Source: Larimichthys crocea (taxonomy: Eukaryota; Chordata; Actinopteri; Sciaenidae). From it: 64,000 nucleotides of DNA. Of the stretch, positions 49,401-61,598 are shown piece after piece. A program made the position numbers and the translations under genes. Location of the stretch: contig NC_040017.1 of assembly GCF_000972845.2 (NCBI RefSeq), forward strand, positions 23,583,606-23,647,605, in the 5' to 3' direction. Every line of letters starts with the position of its first letter. Position 1 is the first letter of the stretch. The notes beneath the pieces are model-generated. The model had not been told where the DNA came from, ran no database searches, and saw only the letters and a program-made list of their open reading frames with translations.

Positions 49401-49864
49401 AGAACATATTATAACATAAAAAGTTGTTTCACTGTAGGTAAATTGCCAGCAATCTTTTTTTTTTCCCCCTTCCCAACAGCAAAATGAAATTCTGCAATAT
49501 GTGTTGTGGTTTTCTCACACTCGAGGATCCAGCAATCAGCAGTATTCGTTGTACTGCGCGAGACTACCATTAAAAAAGAGGATGGTAAAAATACAGAGTT
49601 GCACATTAACAAGAAGGAATGAGATGTAAGTTTCACAGCTCGACTTAAAGCCTGCAGCGGTGAGCATTCCTGGAAATGACTGCCTGAGTGTCTCTGGGTT
49701 ATTATCGTGCCCGTCCTCCCAGGGTGGGAGATGGTGGCAGGAGCTGCTCTGAGGTAGAGGAAAACTAACAGGATTAACAACTCCATCCCCCACTCACCCA
49801 CTTTGGCCCTCACATGTGCATATAAGAGGCCATTTCTATGGTAATGCACTGTTTACATGAATGA
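46403..49864. other. Non-coding unique stretch
   Basis: No gene supported. 47560-47820 is a long repeat-free block of mixed composition with many AT cores, a good candidate for a conserved element (inference). A CT run lies at 47908-47922. The 146-codon minus-strand open frame at 49409-49849 has no recognisable domain, although a donor-like GTGAGTGG on the minus strand falls inside it near 49797. Confidence 0.55.
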
Positions 49865-49885
49865 GAAAAAAAATATATATATTAT
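49865..49885 (+). repeat. A/AT low-complexity tract
   Basis: Eight or nine A residues followed by (TA)5-like sequence. Confidence 0.7.
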
Positions 49886-51773
49886 TTGCCATTTTAGCCA
49901 TAAAAGCAAATGACAGATTGTGTGTTTGTCTACTTTGCCATATTCCTATCAGCTTTGTTCCTGATTTTGGTTTTCCAAATTGATGTTCACACTCAAACAG
50001 ATAAAACAGGATAGTAAATAGCAGTGCAACCTTACTCCTCATCTCAGTAAGGTCTCACATCAATAGAACTGGCTCATTCATATTTCTAAAATAAAACATT
50101 CTTCTTCCACTGTTCATCTTTAAAACATTAAAGATTTATAAGTGGTTTCCCAGGACATTTATAACAGTGCTATTCATGATATTGGCCAACGAAGAGCTAG
50201 AATAACTCAATGAGCAGCTGTAGACACATGTAATATACTTGTGGAAACATCAAAGTTATGTAAGATCCCTGTGTGATGAGCTAGCGCATCTCAGGGAAAA
50301 CATACCAGCAGGGTTTCTACATATAACTCACCAAGCCTACATATACAGTATGTATGGCTAAAACCAACAAACCAAAAACATAGAACACCAGCTTAGATTC
50401 ATAAAACACCAGAGGCTACAATGATAATGTGTAATAAGAGCGTGCAATACAATCCCTGCAGCATGATGGCAGAGATACCTCTATGGAGTTCAGACAGAGT
50501 TCCCCAATCTTATAGAGCTGGTCTCTTTGAATGTAATATACTAAGGTTCTTTAATGGCACAAATCAGACAGCTCTCCGTTGCAATAAAATGTTTGTCTAT
50601 GTAGCATCAGTATGAATAAAGAATAGTTTTGTTGAGGATCCATCTCTGGTTCAAAAACAAATACTTCTTTTATTTTAGATAGGACATAAAAGCATATATC
50701 ATAGGTCAGGACAGTAATCTTATTTTCTGCAAAGATTATATAAGACTATTAGATTTCATAAAAGATTGTTTTATGTAAAACTATTCAGTGTTCAAACCTC
50801 TTTGACAGACCTGAGGTCGATTGTGACACCTGCAATCTTTCAAATGATTTTGCTGTATAAACTTTGAGTCTCTGTGAAATATTTTGCACATCTTTAGTGT
50901 AGAAAAGTACAAAAGGTTTTTCAGCTTTTTTTGTTAGACATACCGGCACACTGAGGAAGGTTTTATTAAGTGAACTGCCCAGACAGTTTGACCTTCAGTT
51001 GGATTTTGTTGGACGGGCATTGAAATGTGTTCTTTGTGACTTAAAAGAAATCTGCGCCCGTGCCTTCATCTAGTAAAGTCACTGAAATTGTTTCTCATGC
51101 TTGTGCAATCAGAGATGGTCTGAGCATTAGCAAATACAATTTCAAAAACAAACAATAAAATTGCACAGCGCTGTGATCGGCATAAACACAACCTCAGTTC
51201 CACCACTTTAGTGCAAGCTGTTTCCTGTTTGCAGCCGTGACATTACAAACTAACCATGCAATTTTAATGTTGGCAGGAAAACATCACTTATGCCAAAGAA
51301 ATTTGGTTAACATTACCACCAGCTTTGCAACAATAGACGCCATTACAGGGCATTGTGTCTTGTTTACCTTCTGTATTGACTGAAAGACATGTATATTTAT
51401 TAAAATACCTAAAAGAAATATTGACTACAGTAGAAATGGACAGTTTAATTGTCAGACACATGGTAAACATTATACCTATGAATAAAGAAATGTGTGTTTT
51501 TACTTATTGTGATATGACTGGATGAGTGCATCGCCTCAGTTACTGTTTAGTCTGCCTGTTGGTGAAACAACCCTGAGGGTTTAACTGGTTGGCATTGCTC
51601 CACATGGAGGGGGGAGGCCGGTGAGTTGGCTGCTGTCATGTCTGCTAATAAAGACATCACATCCGATGGGCACACGTGCTCACGTCCTTGGTTGGCATGA
51701 CAAATAATACCATTAACCCTACCTCCCAAAGCAGCCATTTTGATTGATGGGTGAGCAAAAGTGAATGAAGCGT
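49886..51773. other. Non-coding unique stretch
   Basis: AT-rich unique sequence, with nothing recognised. Confidence 0.5.
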
Positions 51774-51807
51774 ATGTGTGTGTGTGTGGGCGGGCGTGTG
51801 TGTGTGT
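51774..51807 (+). repeat. GT-rich tract with CG interruption
   Basis: A GT run broken by GGGCGGGC in the middle and then resumed. Confidence 0.85.
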
Positions 51808-53022
51808 TTAAACCCTCTGTGGTCTTTATTGTTGTGACCTCTGTAGTCCGCATGCAGCTGGTCAGTATTCCAATTAAAAACGGAAATGTTGCATGAGATG
51901 ATAATGACACTGGAGCTTGGATCAGATCTTTGTTTGATGCCTCTACACTTTTACTGCACGCACATGGGCTGCCTGTGATGTATCAGCAGGTGGCAGCATT
52001 TATGTACGGAATAAGCCGGCGCTGCAGTGGATCTGAATTCCCGCACTGAGCTCCACAGACCCCTGTGGCTTGGCAAAGATAGGGTATAAGATTTCGTAAA
52101 ATTTCATATTAGAAAATAAAGAAATAATTTCTGAGCACGAGATACCCCAATGTGCCATAATTAAAAAATGGAAGACATTTAATGTGGATAAAAATTTAAT
52201 GGCTCATTCATAATTTACAACAACAGATGGGCATTCTGGCACATGGGATTGGATGCATGTGAAATGCTGTCACTTTTTCCAGGGGGTGTTGTGTGCTTTG
52301 TATGATTATAAAGTGATGGGGTCGTTTTGTTTTGTTTACTCTGGAAATTATCTATCATCCTCAGTAAAACAGGGACAAGGTTTATGAGCATGAAAATATA
52401 TACAGTTGCTGAAGGTCAGTGGTCACTTAAGGAATTCTGAAGTGAATACACATGGTGGTCACATTTATACAGCAGTGAAATGAACAGTGCACTTCTTGCA
52501 GAGACTCTTATTTACTACTTCAATTGATGAAGAGTGCACTCACCAACAGCATTAATGATTTAAAATGTTGGAGTGAGTGCAGTGCCAGATATCAGTGTAG
52601 GACAGTTTAACTCTTGTTGTTAGCTCGTCTGTAACTGCATCACTGATTCCAAACTGACAGATGCACTCATGCAGCCATTGTCCTATTTTTTATTTTTTAT
52701 TTTTTAGAAAGAATAGAAAGAGTGAATTGTGTGCACTTGTGGCTATAAAAGTCACTGTTTAAACTGTCATTAAACAGATTGCCAATTACACATCTCCTGC
52801 ATTTCAACTCTATCAGCTCCAGCAACCCCCCCTCCCCCCTTCAGAGTGCCCTTCAGCCGGTAAATGCTGTGCGCCCCAGAAGCAAGGCACAGAGGACTGA
52901 ATGTGTATCTGACTGTTTTAATAGAGGAAATTGCAGTCAGAACACTCTGGACCCAAATCAGATTTGAGTGATGATGATTTGACTTACGGCAAGACATGCT
53001 GAGAAGTCTTTGTGCCCTGTGC
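51808..53022. other. Non-coding stretch with a CTCF-like site
   Basis: No gene seen. It contains the CTCF-like site at 51983. 52090-52330 is a repeat-free block rich in TTTAAT and ATAATT cores. (TATTTTT)n-like AT sequence occurs at 52685-52707, and a C-run near 52826-52838. Confidence 0.5.
51983..51997 (+). promoter_or_regulatory. CTCF-like core motif, plus orientation
   Basis: TCAGCAGGTGGCAGC agrees with the core CTCF consensus CCASYAGRKGGCRSY at fourteen of fifteen positions. CTCF sites bind insulator/loop-anchor protein in vertebrates. Motif strength alone does not prove occupancy. Confidence 0.4.
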
Positions 53023-53074
53023 TGTATGCGCGCGTGCGTGGGCACGCGCTCGCGCACACACAAACGTACGTGTG
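53023..53074. other. Z-DNA-prone, cruciform-prone purine/pyrimidine segment
   Basis: Nearly alternating purine and pyrimidine bases run through GCGCGCGTGCGTG, then CACGCGCTCGCGCACACAC, and then ACGTACGTGTG. Inside it GCGCGTGC (53030-53037) and GCACGCGC (53042-53049) form a perfect 8-bp inverted repeat with a four-base loop. It is also the densest CpG cluster I see in an otherwise CpG-poor window. Confidence 0.6.
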
Positions 53075-54699
53075 ATTTGTGGGGTTGATTGCATTAGGTG
53101 CTAGGAGTTAGTCCCTGCGGAGGAGCCACATGCTTGTTGTACCCCAGCTGTAGCTGAGATCTAATATTCCTCCACCAGCACCATTATGTCCTTGATGGGC
53201 CAAACCCAATCTTCTGCTTCTTTGTGTCTGCCTGGTAGGGTGGAGAAAAGAGCAAGACATTGTTTGCAATAGTCATTTCTCATAAAGTAGACTTAAAGTC
53301 GTGGCTGTAAGGTAACTTCAACTCAAGGGTTTTCTGTTTGTTCTACTGGCGTGAGAGGTCAAACATTGGTCCGAAGAGTGCCACATTAAAAGATGACTGA
53401 ACCAAAATATTTGTATGAATCACAGCCATATAGTGCACTCAGGCTCTTTTTCAGATTCTGTATTGTGGTTCGTCTACCGAAGTAGACAGCTAACCTCTCA
53501 GTCATCACTTTGTTGATTTTCTGAGTTCAGAGGACCGGGGTGCATCCATTTCTGTTTGTAGTCGATGTGTAGTTAATGTTTCGCCTGAGGCTTTTTTGCA
53601 GCAACTGTTGCAGAGACACGGTGTAGTCTAGGTCAGCCAGACAGAGGGCACTATCGTTACTTCAAAATGTCCACAATGAAAGCCCCCATTAGTCAGCATC
53701 CAAGTTCTGCTCAATATCTCCATCCACCCAAACAGCAGCCCTGAGAAACGTGAGAACATCGTCCTCATTCTGCGCTCATCACTTTCAGTCGGCCAATTCA
53801 GTCTTCACTTTAATATGCCTCACCACGCCAGATGGTCTAAGTGCAAGCTATATCCCCCCATTTAGGATTAATTCTACAGCTGTTGCATTTGTTTAGCATA
53901 TAATGAAAAGGTTGTGTCTATTTTAAGAGACACAGTCTTTTCTGATTCCTCTGTATGCTTCTGATCTAGAGGAGCAATTGGCCTTTTCTGTGTGTAATCT
54001 CTCTCCATTGTCACTGCTGATTTCCATTATTGTCATCAATTCATAAGCGGTTAGGAGGGTGCCATGTTAGATTGACAGTAGCAAGTGGAGAAGCAATTAA
54101 CGCAAACAGCTGGTTAGAGAAAAAGACGGGGACTGTGTCAACCGCGAGAGACAAAAAAACAAACACTGGGTGTTAATGCTTCACCGTGAGGCAGGTGAAA
54201 CAAGATATTGATATTGTAGGTGCATAGTACATCTTAGTGTTTACAGTAGTTTAATGTGGCATTGTTTTTGACCCGTGCATCGATGTGTTGGTACTACACT
54301 TTAAATTAAAGTTTAGTTTGACACCCAAAACTGCAACCTGCAAGAGTAACTGGACATTTAGGACATGAAATCTGTCTGGATTGTGGGAGAAAACCTCAGG
54401 TCAGCTGGGTCATGCTTACTACTGTACTTAACAAATAACTTGATTGAAAGCATTTGAATGTAGGGTGTGTCTTTTTTGTCTCATGCCATCCTGAATGTGT
54501 GATAATATGATGCTATTCTATATGAAATATATATTACTATTATTATAGAGTTGTCATGATTGGACAGAGGTTCTTTTCTCTTCTACTGTTGATTTTTATT
54601 TAAAATTTTCTGCTGCTTTGTACTCGTTCTGGATAAAATATTTGGTTACTTGATTGATGATTGAATGATTTGGGAACAGTTTTCCCTAACACTTACTTT
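53075..54699. other. Non-coding unique stretch
   Basis: No gene seen. A second, weaker CTCF-like match, CAGACAGAGGGCACT, lies near 53638-53652 (about twelve of fifteen consensus positions). The rest is ordinary unique sequence. Confidence 0.5.
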
Positions 54700-54713
54700 G
54701 TTGCCATGGTAAC
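54700..54713. promoter_or_regulatory. Perfect RFX X-box
   Basis: GTTGCCATGGTAAC fits the classical X-box consensus GTNRCC-N(0-3)-RGYAAC at every position and is symmetrical except at one base. RFX factors bind it, for example in ciliary gene control (known of the family). Most ciliary X-boxes lie just upstream of promoters, and no promoter is evident here, so an enhancer role is the likelier alternative. Confidence 0.45.
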
Positions 54714-57069
54714 GGTTCATTCTGGCACCACAGCGAAGGCTATTGAAGATAAATTGCCCATTTGCCACATGTTGGCTCTTTTGCCATATGTGCACGTTTC
54801 TGACAGCAGATTTATGTGGTCATATGAGCAGCAGTTAAGATACTATTTCTTTCTACTGATGTGCAGATTCATTTCACCAGTGACCTGCTTGTTTACCAAC
54901 ATCTGCTTAATTAACCTCCTGCCTTGGCCGCAGAGAAGCCGTCCCAACAGACTGCGAAGTGCGATTTCCCCAATCCATGAGAGCTGCCAACTGGCCGGCA
55001 GGTGACCGCATAAACCTCTGGACCCTGGACAAGACTGATCTCTCCAATAACACCTCAGAATTGGAATTTGTGACATGATTACTATAGTGATTGGATGCCC
55101 CTAATGAACAGCAGGCTATATTTGGGAGAGCATCTCCCACCGGGTCACTTAGAGTCCACTGCGTCCAAACGTGGCAGCTCTAAGACCAGATGTTGGATGA
55201 CAGATTGACTGCTTCTGCTAAGTTTAAACTTTAGTATCCCTAAAGTTAATCTTTAATTAACAGTTAATCTAAATATTCATGTTTTTATGGTATTTGTATT
55301 ATTTAAAGACTTTTTCACACTTATCTAAGTATCTTTTTATCTATTCTATTCTTCAGTGTGTGTGCTGTACATGTGTAAACATTTTAGGATTTTTGACTCA
55401 TTGTCAGTTTGTCTGACAGCTCGTGTTCATTACCTGCTGGACTCAGTGGTAGCTGCTGCTTCCCAAGAACTCAACAGAATATTTAATGAGTAAAATGTCA
55501 TTGTGACTGAAACAAAATGTAGAAAGTTGAACACTAAATAAAGCAAATGATACTTAATTAAAACAAAACAGAGGTTGTGGATTCCACAGTTTGCACAAGC
55601 TTTCTGACCACACCGTTTTTTCATACATCTGACCAGTGTGGTCTTAAATGTCATGTGACAGGTTGTGCTGTTTTGTGGAAATGCCTCTTCTTTTCTGTTG
55701 ATCTAATGTGGCTTCTACCAAACAAATACTGAGCTGCAGTGAATGTTCACAACTGTTTATTCAGAAACAAGTGTGTTTGTCTCAGGCTGTTTTAAAGATG
55801 TCAGGTTGAGTATTTCAGGATTGTCATCGTAACATGTTTATCACTTTGATTTCCACCCCAAGACTTAATTTGATTTAGATTGATTGGTTGGTTGGTTGAT
55901 TGGATGATTGAATTGCCTGATGGCGTCATTCCTAGGGCGAATTCCAGCTGAGATCTGTTGGACATTGTCAAGTTCAGTGACATTTCTGTTATTTGCTGCC
56001 GCCTGCTGTTTCATTTCTCCTCATCAAGTGTTATTAGCTTCAAATCAGAGACCATAGTTCTGCAGTAGAAAAATGGACCCTACTCACTTCAGTTTAGGAA
56101 GTCCAACTATCATTCAAATGCACATTTTTACCCACAGCATTATAGATCTGCTCCATAAAAACGTGTTATTTGGTGGCCTCTAATGTTTAAAAGACGCCAC
56201 CAAAAACATTTTAATTATTGGTGTCTCTTAGACTGTGACTGTACCAGTAGATGTTTGGAGGAAGGGTGTGTTTATATCGCTGGTCGAGGGAGACGTTTCC
56301 ATTTCAGAGTAGCCGGTTTGACTAATAAAATTGGTAGGAAGCAGTAAACCTGATTTATAACACTTTCATTTTGAATTCCAACCCACAAATATTCAGCATC
56401 ATGCCGCTTGTCAATTCATCACACGCGCTTCATCCACTTTTTTGCGTCTCGCTTAGACTTCATGGCTTCATGCCATTACTAGTTCAGTCCACGTAATAAT
56501 ATGACATTAGGTGGTATGACAAATCTTTTTATGGCTTCTAATCATGAAATATTAAAAACTGCAAAGTGATTATTGAGAAATTATACCATTCTTAATATTC
56601 ACTTCATGTGCTGGAATTATATAAAAATGTTTTATTGATGTAATTTCAGCCCCCCTGAAATGTTTTGATCGTGGCTTTAGGACATAGATGAACTTGCACT
56701 GATTGCGAGTGAAAAGGCAATGAGAACAAAGAAGTGGGGAGTAACCTTTGAAGATGATCTTCTATGTCACCTCTCTTTGCCACTGGCGATGTTTCTAGTT
56801 ATGCAAAAGCTAATTTCATTAAGACATGGGGGATGGTGGGTTTTGTAGGCCCCAGTGTTGAGCCAACATTATATCATTATAGACTTCATCAGTGTTTCAG
56901 AGAGAAGAACGGGATGATCAATACAGAGTTCTGCAGGCGCTCGTACCAAAACAGAGTACCTGGCTGAGTGAAATCAAATAGTGCGTACACGATTTCAACC
57001 ACTGAAATCAGAGACTGAGAACCTCACAGGTTCAAGGCATTCGTGTGGGCAGTAATGGGAGTGAGAGCC
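54714..57069. other. Non-coding unique stretch
   Basis: No gene supported. A plus-strand open frame covering 54661-55005 begins with TTG and has no domain. 55240-55285 is rich in TTAATTAAC/GTTAATC homeodomain-type cores. 55877-55910 is a GATT/GGTT simple tract. 56340-56760 is a repeat-free block of the conserved-element type (inference). Confidence 0.5.
55877..55910 (+). repeat. GATT/GGTT simple tract
   Basis: TGATTGGTTGGTTGGTTGAT followed by TGGATGATTG; tetranucleotide-like and imperfect. Confidence 0.75.
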
Positions 57070-57146
57070 TGTGCTTTCTTTAATCTACTTTCTGCCTCCC
57101 CCCGCGTCTCTCATTGTCATCCCAGCACTCGGGTGAGTAGTGCAAG
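57070..57146 (+). other. Strong acceptor-like tract, no convincing exon
   Basis: A pyrimidine-rich run of about 50 bases ends in ATTGTCATCCCAG (57125), a strong acceptor context. Possible donors follow at 57132 (CGG|GTGAGT after only seven bases) and 57147 (AAG|GTAGTC after 21 bases). The 21-nt version reads TRVSSA in its only open phase. Neither pairing is strong enough to call an exon. Confidence 0.12.
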
Positions 57147-57719
57147 GTAGTCTGGAAGGGTGAAGCACTCAGAACATGACTTTATCTCTTTTCACCAGCT
57201 GCTCTCTGCTCCCATCTATAGAGGGAGCAGGAGAGGAGATTGAAATGCAGCGCAATGGTGCTGTCGCAAGGCTAACCCTGGAAAAAAAAAAAAGAAAAAG
57301 GGCCTTTAAAACGAGTCATGGTGACAGTAAGTCCCACAGCAATGAAAACTGGAGGGGGGAGGAAGGAGTGTTTACTACAAACCAATAATTATGGCTTACC
57401 TTTGCTGCGTGCCCCCAACATGGCTGAGTGAGCTGCAGTATAACCTCTGTGTCAGCTTCTCTCCGCTGCTCACCGCCTGTGTTTTTATGTTTACTCAGGA
57501 ACAGTCCTACTGTACACACACACCTAATAATATATTATTGATGAAACTTGATTTCATTTTCCATATTAACTAATGATCAATGTCCATGTCCCCGATGTCT
57601 TAACACTGCTCAGTCTACCTTAGATTAAACTTTAAACCCTTTTATTTAACCAGTCCGTGTGTGTGCGTGGGCATGGGAGGCACAGCGAGCGTAAGCCTGA
57701 ACAGGGGGAGGGGAGTAAT
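57147..57719. other. Non-coding stretch
   Basis: No gene supported. It has an A-rich tract at 57282-57299. On the minus strand a good donor (CAAAG|GTAAGC) lies at about 57389-57394, but its would-be acceptor lacks a pyrimidine tract. Confidence 0.5.
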
Positions 57720-57734
57720 GGTGCCCTCTGCTAT
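57720..57734 (-). promoter_or_regulatory. CTCF-like core motif, minus orientation
   Basis: On the minus strand ATAGCAGAGGGCACC matches the core CTCF consensus at about thirteen of fifteen positions. It points toward the plus-oriented site at 51983, so the two are convergent. Confidence 0.3.
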
Positions 57735-60700
57735 TCCTAGTCAACATGTTAATTAAAGAATTATTAGCACTGTTCCACATCTAGTCAGACGCTGGTGATT
57801 AAACTGAAAAACTATGTTCAGCCTTTTTTGTTCTAATCTATGAAGCCGAGCCTCTGATATGTAATCACAGCTGTGGTATCAGTTAAATTAGAATTCTTCT
57901 TACATTAAAACATCTCATTTAAATACTGCCACAGTCAGATCCATGTTATTTTAATACAAACTGGCTTTGTTTGAGTTGACCTGCCAATGACACCAGAAAC
58001 ACATGAAACCTATTGTTTTATACTTACAGATACGGAGGCTATGATTTTTCATTTGTTTACATTACTATCTGTCCATGGTCATATCATGCCCAGCAGATGA
58101 AATGAACTGATTGTAATACAGATGTGATTCTGGTTGTTATCAAGTCCTGCTTCTGATTCCTTTTTTATTCTTTCTTTTTGTTGTCTGGTGGTTTTATTCC
58201 GCCATAAACTAACATTGTTTTAAAACAGATAAAAAGCACAAACACTGAGCCTTAGATATGTAAAGTGTGAGGTAGGTCTGTAGGTAGGTGTTATTCAAAC
58301 ATAAGGAGATAAAACATTTACTGAGATACAACAATTCAGGCAGACTTTTAAGGGCAAGCGGATTTTTGAATTATTATTTGATGATTAAAGTGCTTGAGTT
58401 GGCTGGCTGGTAACTGTCTGGATTCTTTGTTGCTAGTTTGAGTAAATGTTGCATGAGTGTAGAGGAGAGTGCCAATGGCTTTATATATTTACAGGAATGC
58501 AGACATTTAAAAACGTTATGCAGATTTTGAAGCATACATCTGTTTTGCAAATGTTTTTTTCTTAATGTGTGTGAGATACAGGGCATCCTCGCTGCCTCGT
58601 TTGCCTGGCCATGGCAGAGCAGCAGTCTCTGCTTGGCTCACACACCAGCTGCTGTCACATTTCCGGACACACTCTGACTCACTCGGTTTATACCCTTCAC
58701 TGCCCATACACCTCCTCAGGCTTTTCACCTCTCATGGGTTACCCAACTGACTGACATCACTGAATATGAAGATAAGTAAAGGGCACAGTGCGCCAGGGTT
58801 TAATTTGTTCACAACAGTCCTGAACTACAGATTTTAATATTCAGAACTAACATTCTAACAAAATATGTACTTCATTTTGATAATACAGATGACTTAAATT
58901 AAACAAGTGACATATTAAAACGTGTTGCACTGTTTTGTGTTGCAGAATAAAAAAAAATAAAGCTACACTAATGGCCACTTGCGGGCAACAGAACAAGCTG
59001 TAAACCTAAAATTAATAAATTGCCACCTTTGTCATGTTGTTATGATCAACATTTTTATCCACTGTAAGTAGAATATTCACGTTTACAAGCTTTGTTTGGG
59101 TTTCCACCAACTCCTGAGAGAAGTCTTTGGCTCTATAGCCTGCCTCCTGTTTGGTGCTCAGCAGGTATCGTACCGGTTTATTTGTGTTGTTTGTCATAAA
59201 ATAAGCTGCCTGGTGCTGCTGGAAACAAGGTTGCAGAGTTGACGGCTGAAGAATGAAAACAATAGCCATGCTTCCATAAATATTGAAATACACATTAAAG
59301 TATCATTTTTATTTCAATTATGTTTTCTGCAATATTTTTCACTAGTTGAGGTTTGACTCTTAATTTTCATCTTGTTGTTTTCCAACTGGATAATTGGTGC
59401 GACTTACAGCTAATCTTATGAACCAACTCCTAATATTTGCATAACAAATGGAAACATTCATTCACATTTTCTTTTCCCTAAGTAATCAAACCTCAGTGAA
59501 AATCTGTGATACATTTAAATGGAAACACACTTACTGGTCCAAAGTACATTAAACGGCTTAAGGGGTCTGTGGGCTAAGAGCGACTACAGAGCCGAGTAAC
59601 TACAAAGGATCCCATCTAACATTACACAAACTGTAGGCAGCAGTTTCAACATAAGGCTTCTAAACAGTTTTACAAAAACAAAGTTCATATGCTTCAGTAC
59701 ACAGAAGCCTGGTGATAGGGGGTTGCCCCTCACAATATTTGAGTTCTCAATAAATCAGATAAATTTCAGCTATTTTTTCATCAAAGGCAGGGATAAAAAT
59801 GAAGATCTAGATATATATTACTTATTGTTAATGAAACTGCAGGGATTTGGTGATAATAAGCAGACTTTATTGGTATACTATGTCTTGAGCTGGAGTGTTA
59901 GAGGTTATTCAAACAAACCCCCTTAAACCAAACACAAAGCTCTGTTTCTGTTTACCGCCGTTAACGCTCTGTTATTTAGTGGCACGGTCCCACGGGGAGC
60001 AGGGTTCGTCTGCAGGGTGAATATTCATTTGGGACTGACACCTGAGACTCACAGGCTTCTTGCAGTGCACATCCTCATTCTTCATTAGAGATGTGATGGA
60101 TGCACGGTATTGACTGCATTGTTTCAGTGAAGTATCCACTATCGTCAACACATTCATTATTCACTTCTGTGTTTATTCCATATGATTGCCTGCGTGGCTT
60201 TGTAGAAATACACTTGATGTTTAGGAAACGCCGTGTGCAAACGTGACGTGGCAGTGCAAGGCGAGGCAAAGAGAGATATTGATATTGTGATATGAAACAT
60301 AAACATGAATGCAGCAATAGTGTCGAGGTTGTGAGAGTGAGATTAACAACAAATGTACTACAGCAATGTGTTCTGATACAACAGTTAGTTTTATCAGAGT
60401 AATTTCCCTTCATGTTAGTGCATTGGGAAACAGAATTGCAGCGTCCATGCTTTTGAGCTTCCCCAGACTCTCCATTGTGTGGAATATAATGAAGGCATTG
60501 AGTGCTTCATGAAATCCATTTCCCTCTAGATCAATCTGGCCTAATGTCATCTGTCTCATTCACATCTAACTGCCCAGGACTGTATTAATAATTGCATCGG
60601 CTGTATTGATTTCTATTGACCGTCAGAGCTGCCTGCGTGAAACACTGTAGTCTTCAAGCGGCCCGACCCTAAATCAAGTGACATCTCATTAGAACAGACA

Positions 60701-61500
60701 GTGGCTCTTAAACAGATCTTTTCCGCCTATAAAAATGGAAATGGGAAATGGCCACTAACATAAAAAGAGATTGTTTCTTCATTCTTTGCTGATATGTCAT
60801 TCACGTCAAGTCAATATGTCTCTGCTGAGGTTGACAAAAGGTGTCTTGTTCATTTTTTTTGTTATCAATTTACCTTTTTTTACTATATTCACTGGCAGAT
60901 TTATAAGTGGTAGCTGTCTTGGTTTACGTTCGGACGAGACTGATTTGTTCAAGGTTGTATTGGCCCACACTGACACAACTAAAGTCAGCATTTTTTTTTG
61001 GCATGCATGCTGTTTACGTCTCATTTTACCTCATCCTAAAGATTCTTATGTCAAGCGATTGTTGTATTGAATTGGGTTTCTGTCTGAGATGCCCAGACCA
61101 GTACACATCTGAGAGATTTGAGATTGATACGTTTTAAAGCATAATACCTGAGTGTTTCTCCTCATGATTGTGGTTATTTTGACTGTGAGTCATGCTAACT
61201 TTGTAGTCATGAATGAGTCAAAACAACATATAGCAGTATAAGCCTTCTAGAGCTTAAAAAATAACCGTGATTTTACATAAATCATTTGAAATGCTAAAAA
61301 ACGGAAAGTAGCCCCCTCAACTGCACAGGGATCTACTTCCAGAGAAACAAACTAGATGTCTGTGTAATGTAAGGCAATTAGTTCTGCTGGGGAAGTGGTG
61401 GCAAACAAAAGATGATCTGTTATCATCTAAAAATCGGCCTTTAACCACACTAGCACATTTGCATAAATATATGTGGTCATTCAATTATTGTATGGTGCAT
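57735..61500. other. Non-coding unique stretch
   Basis: No gene seen. It includes octamers ATTTGCAT at 59435-59442 and 61457-61464. AT-rich unique sequence dominates, with a few repeat-free blocks, for example at 60420-60700. No transposon remnant was recognised. Confidence 0.55.
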
Positions 61501-61512
61501 AAAAGCCTAATC

Positions 61513-61598
61513 ACTGACAATCAAATTCTCCTTTTCCTTTCTTTCTTTTTTGCCTCTGGATGACTCCTTATGTGGACCTTAACCTGCCCAGGTAAGTG
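61513..61598 (+). other. Candidate recursive splice site
   Basis: A consensus branch-point sequence CTGAC (61514-61518) and a long polypyrimidine tract (61526-61551) lead to CCCAG (AG at 61590-61591), with no AG anywhere between 61506 and 61589. The very next bases, GTAAGTG (61592-61598), are a near-perfect donor. An acceptor that regenerates a donor (AG|GTAAGT) is the hallmark of the zero-length exons used for recursive splicing in long vertebrate introns. Alternatively it is the donor of a real exon; an in-frame ATG at 61560 gives MTPYVDLNLP up to the junction, a peptide I do not recognise. Confidence 0.35.

Noticed and set aside
49409..49849. 146-codon minus-strand open frame with an internal donor-like GTGAGTGG
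   Set aside because: No recognisable domain and no acceptor in the right place. The C-terminal part is translated from a T/C-rich run.
52851..52876. RE1/REST-like half-sites
   Set aside because: Only one half resembles the consensus, and the spacing does not fit.
54661..55005. 114-codon plus-strand open frame
   Set aside because: It begins with TTG and has no domain, and the X-box at 54700 lies inside it as ordinary DNA.
57389..57427. 33-nt minus-strand exon with a GTAAGC donor
   Set aside because: The donor is good, but the required acceptor has no pyrimidine tract.
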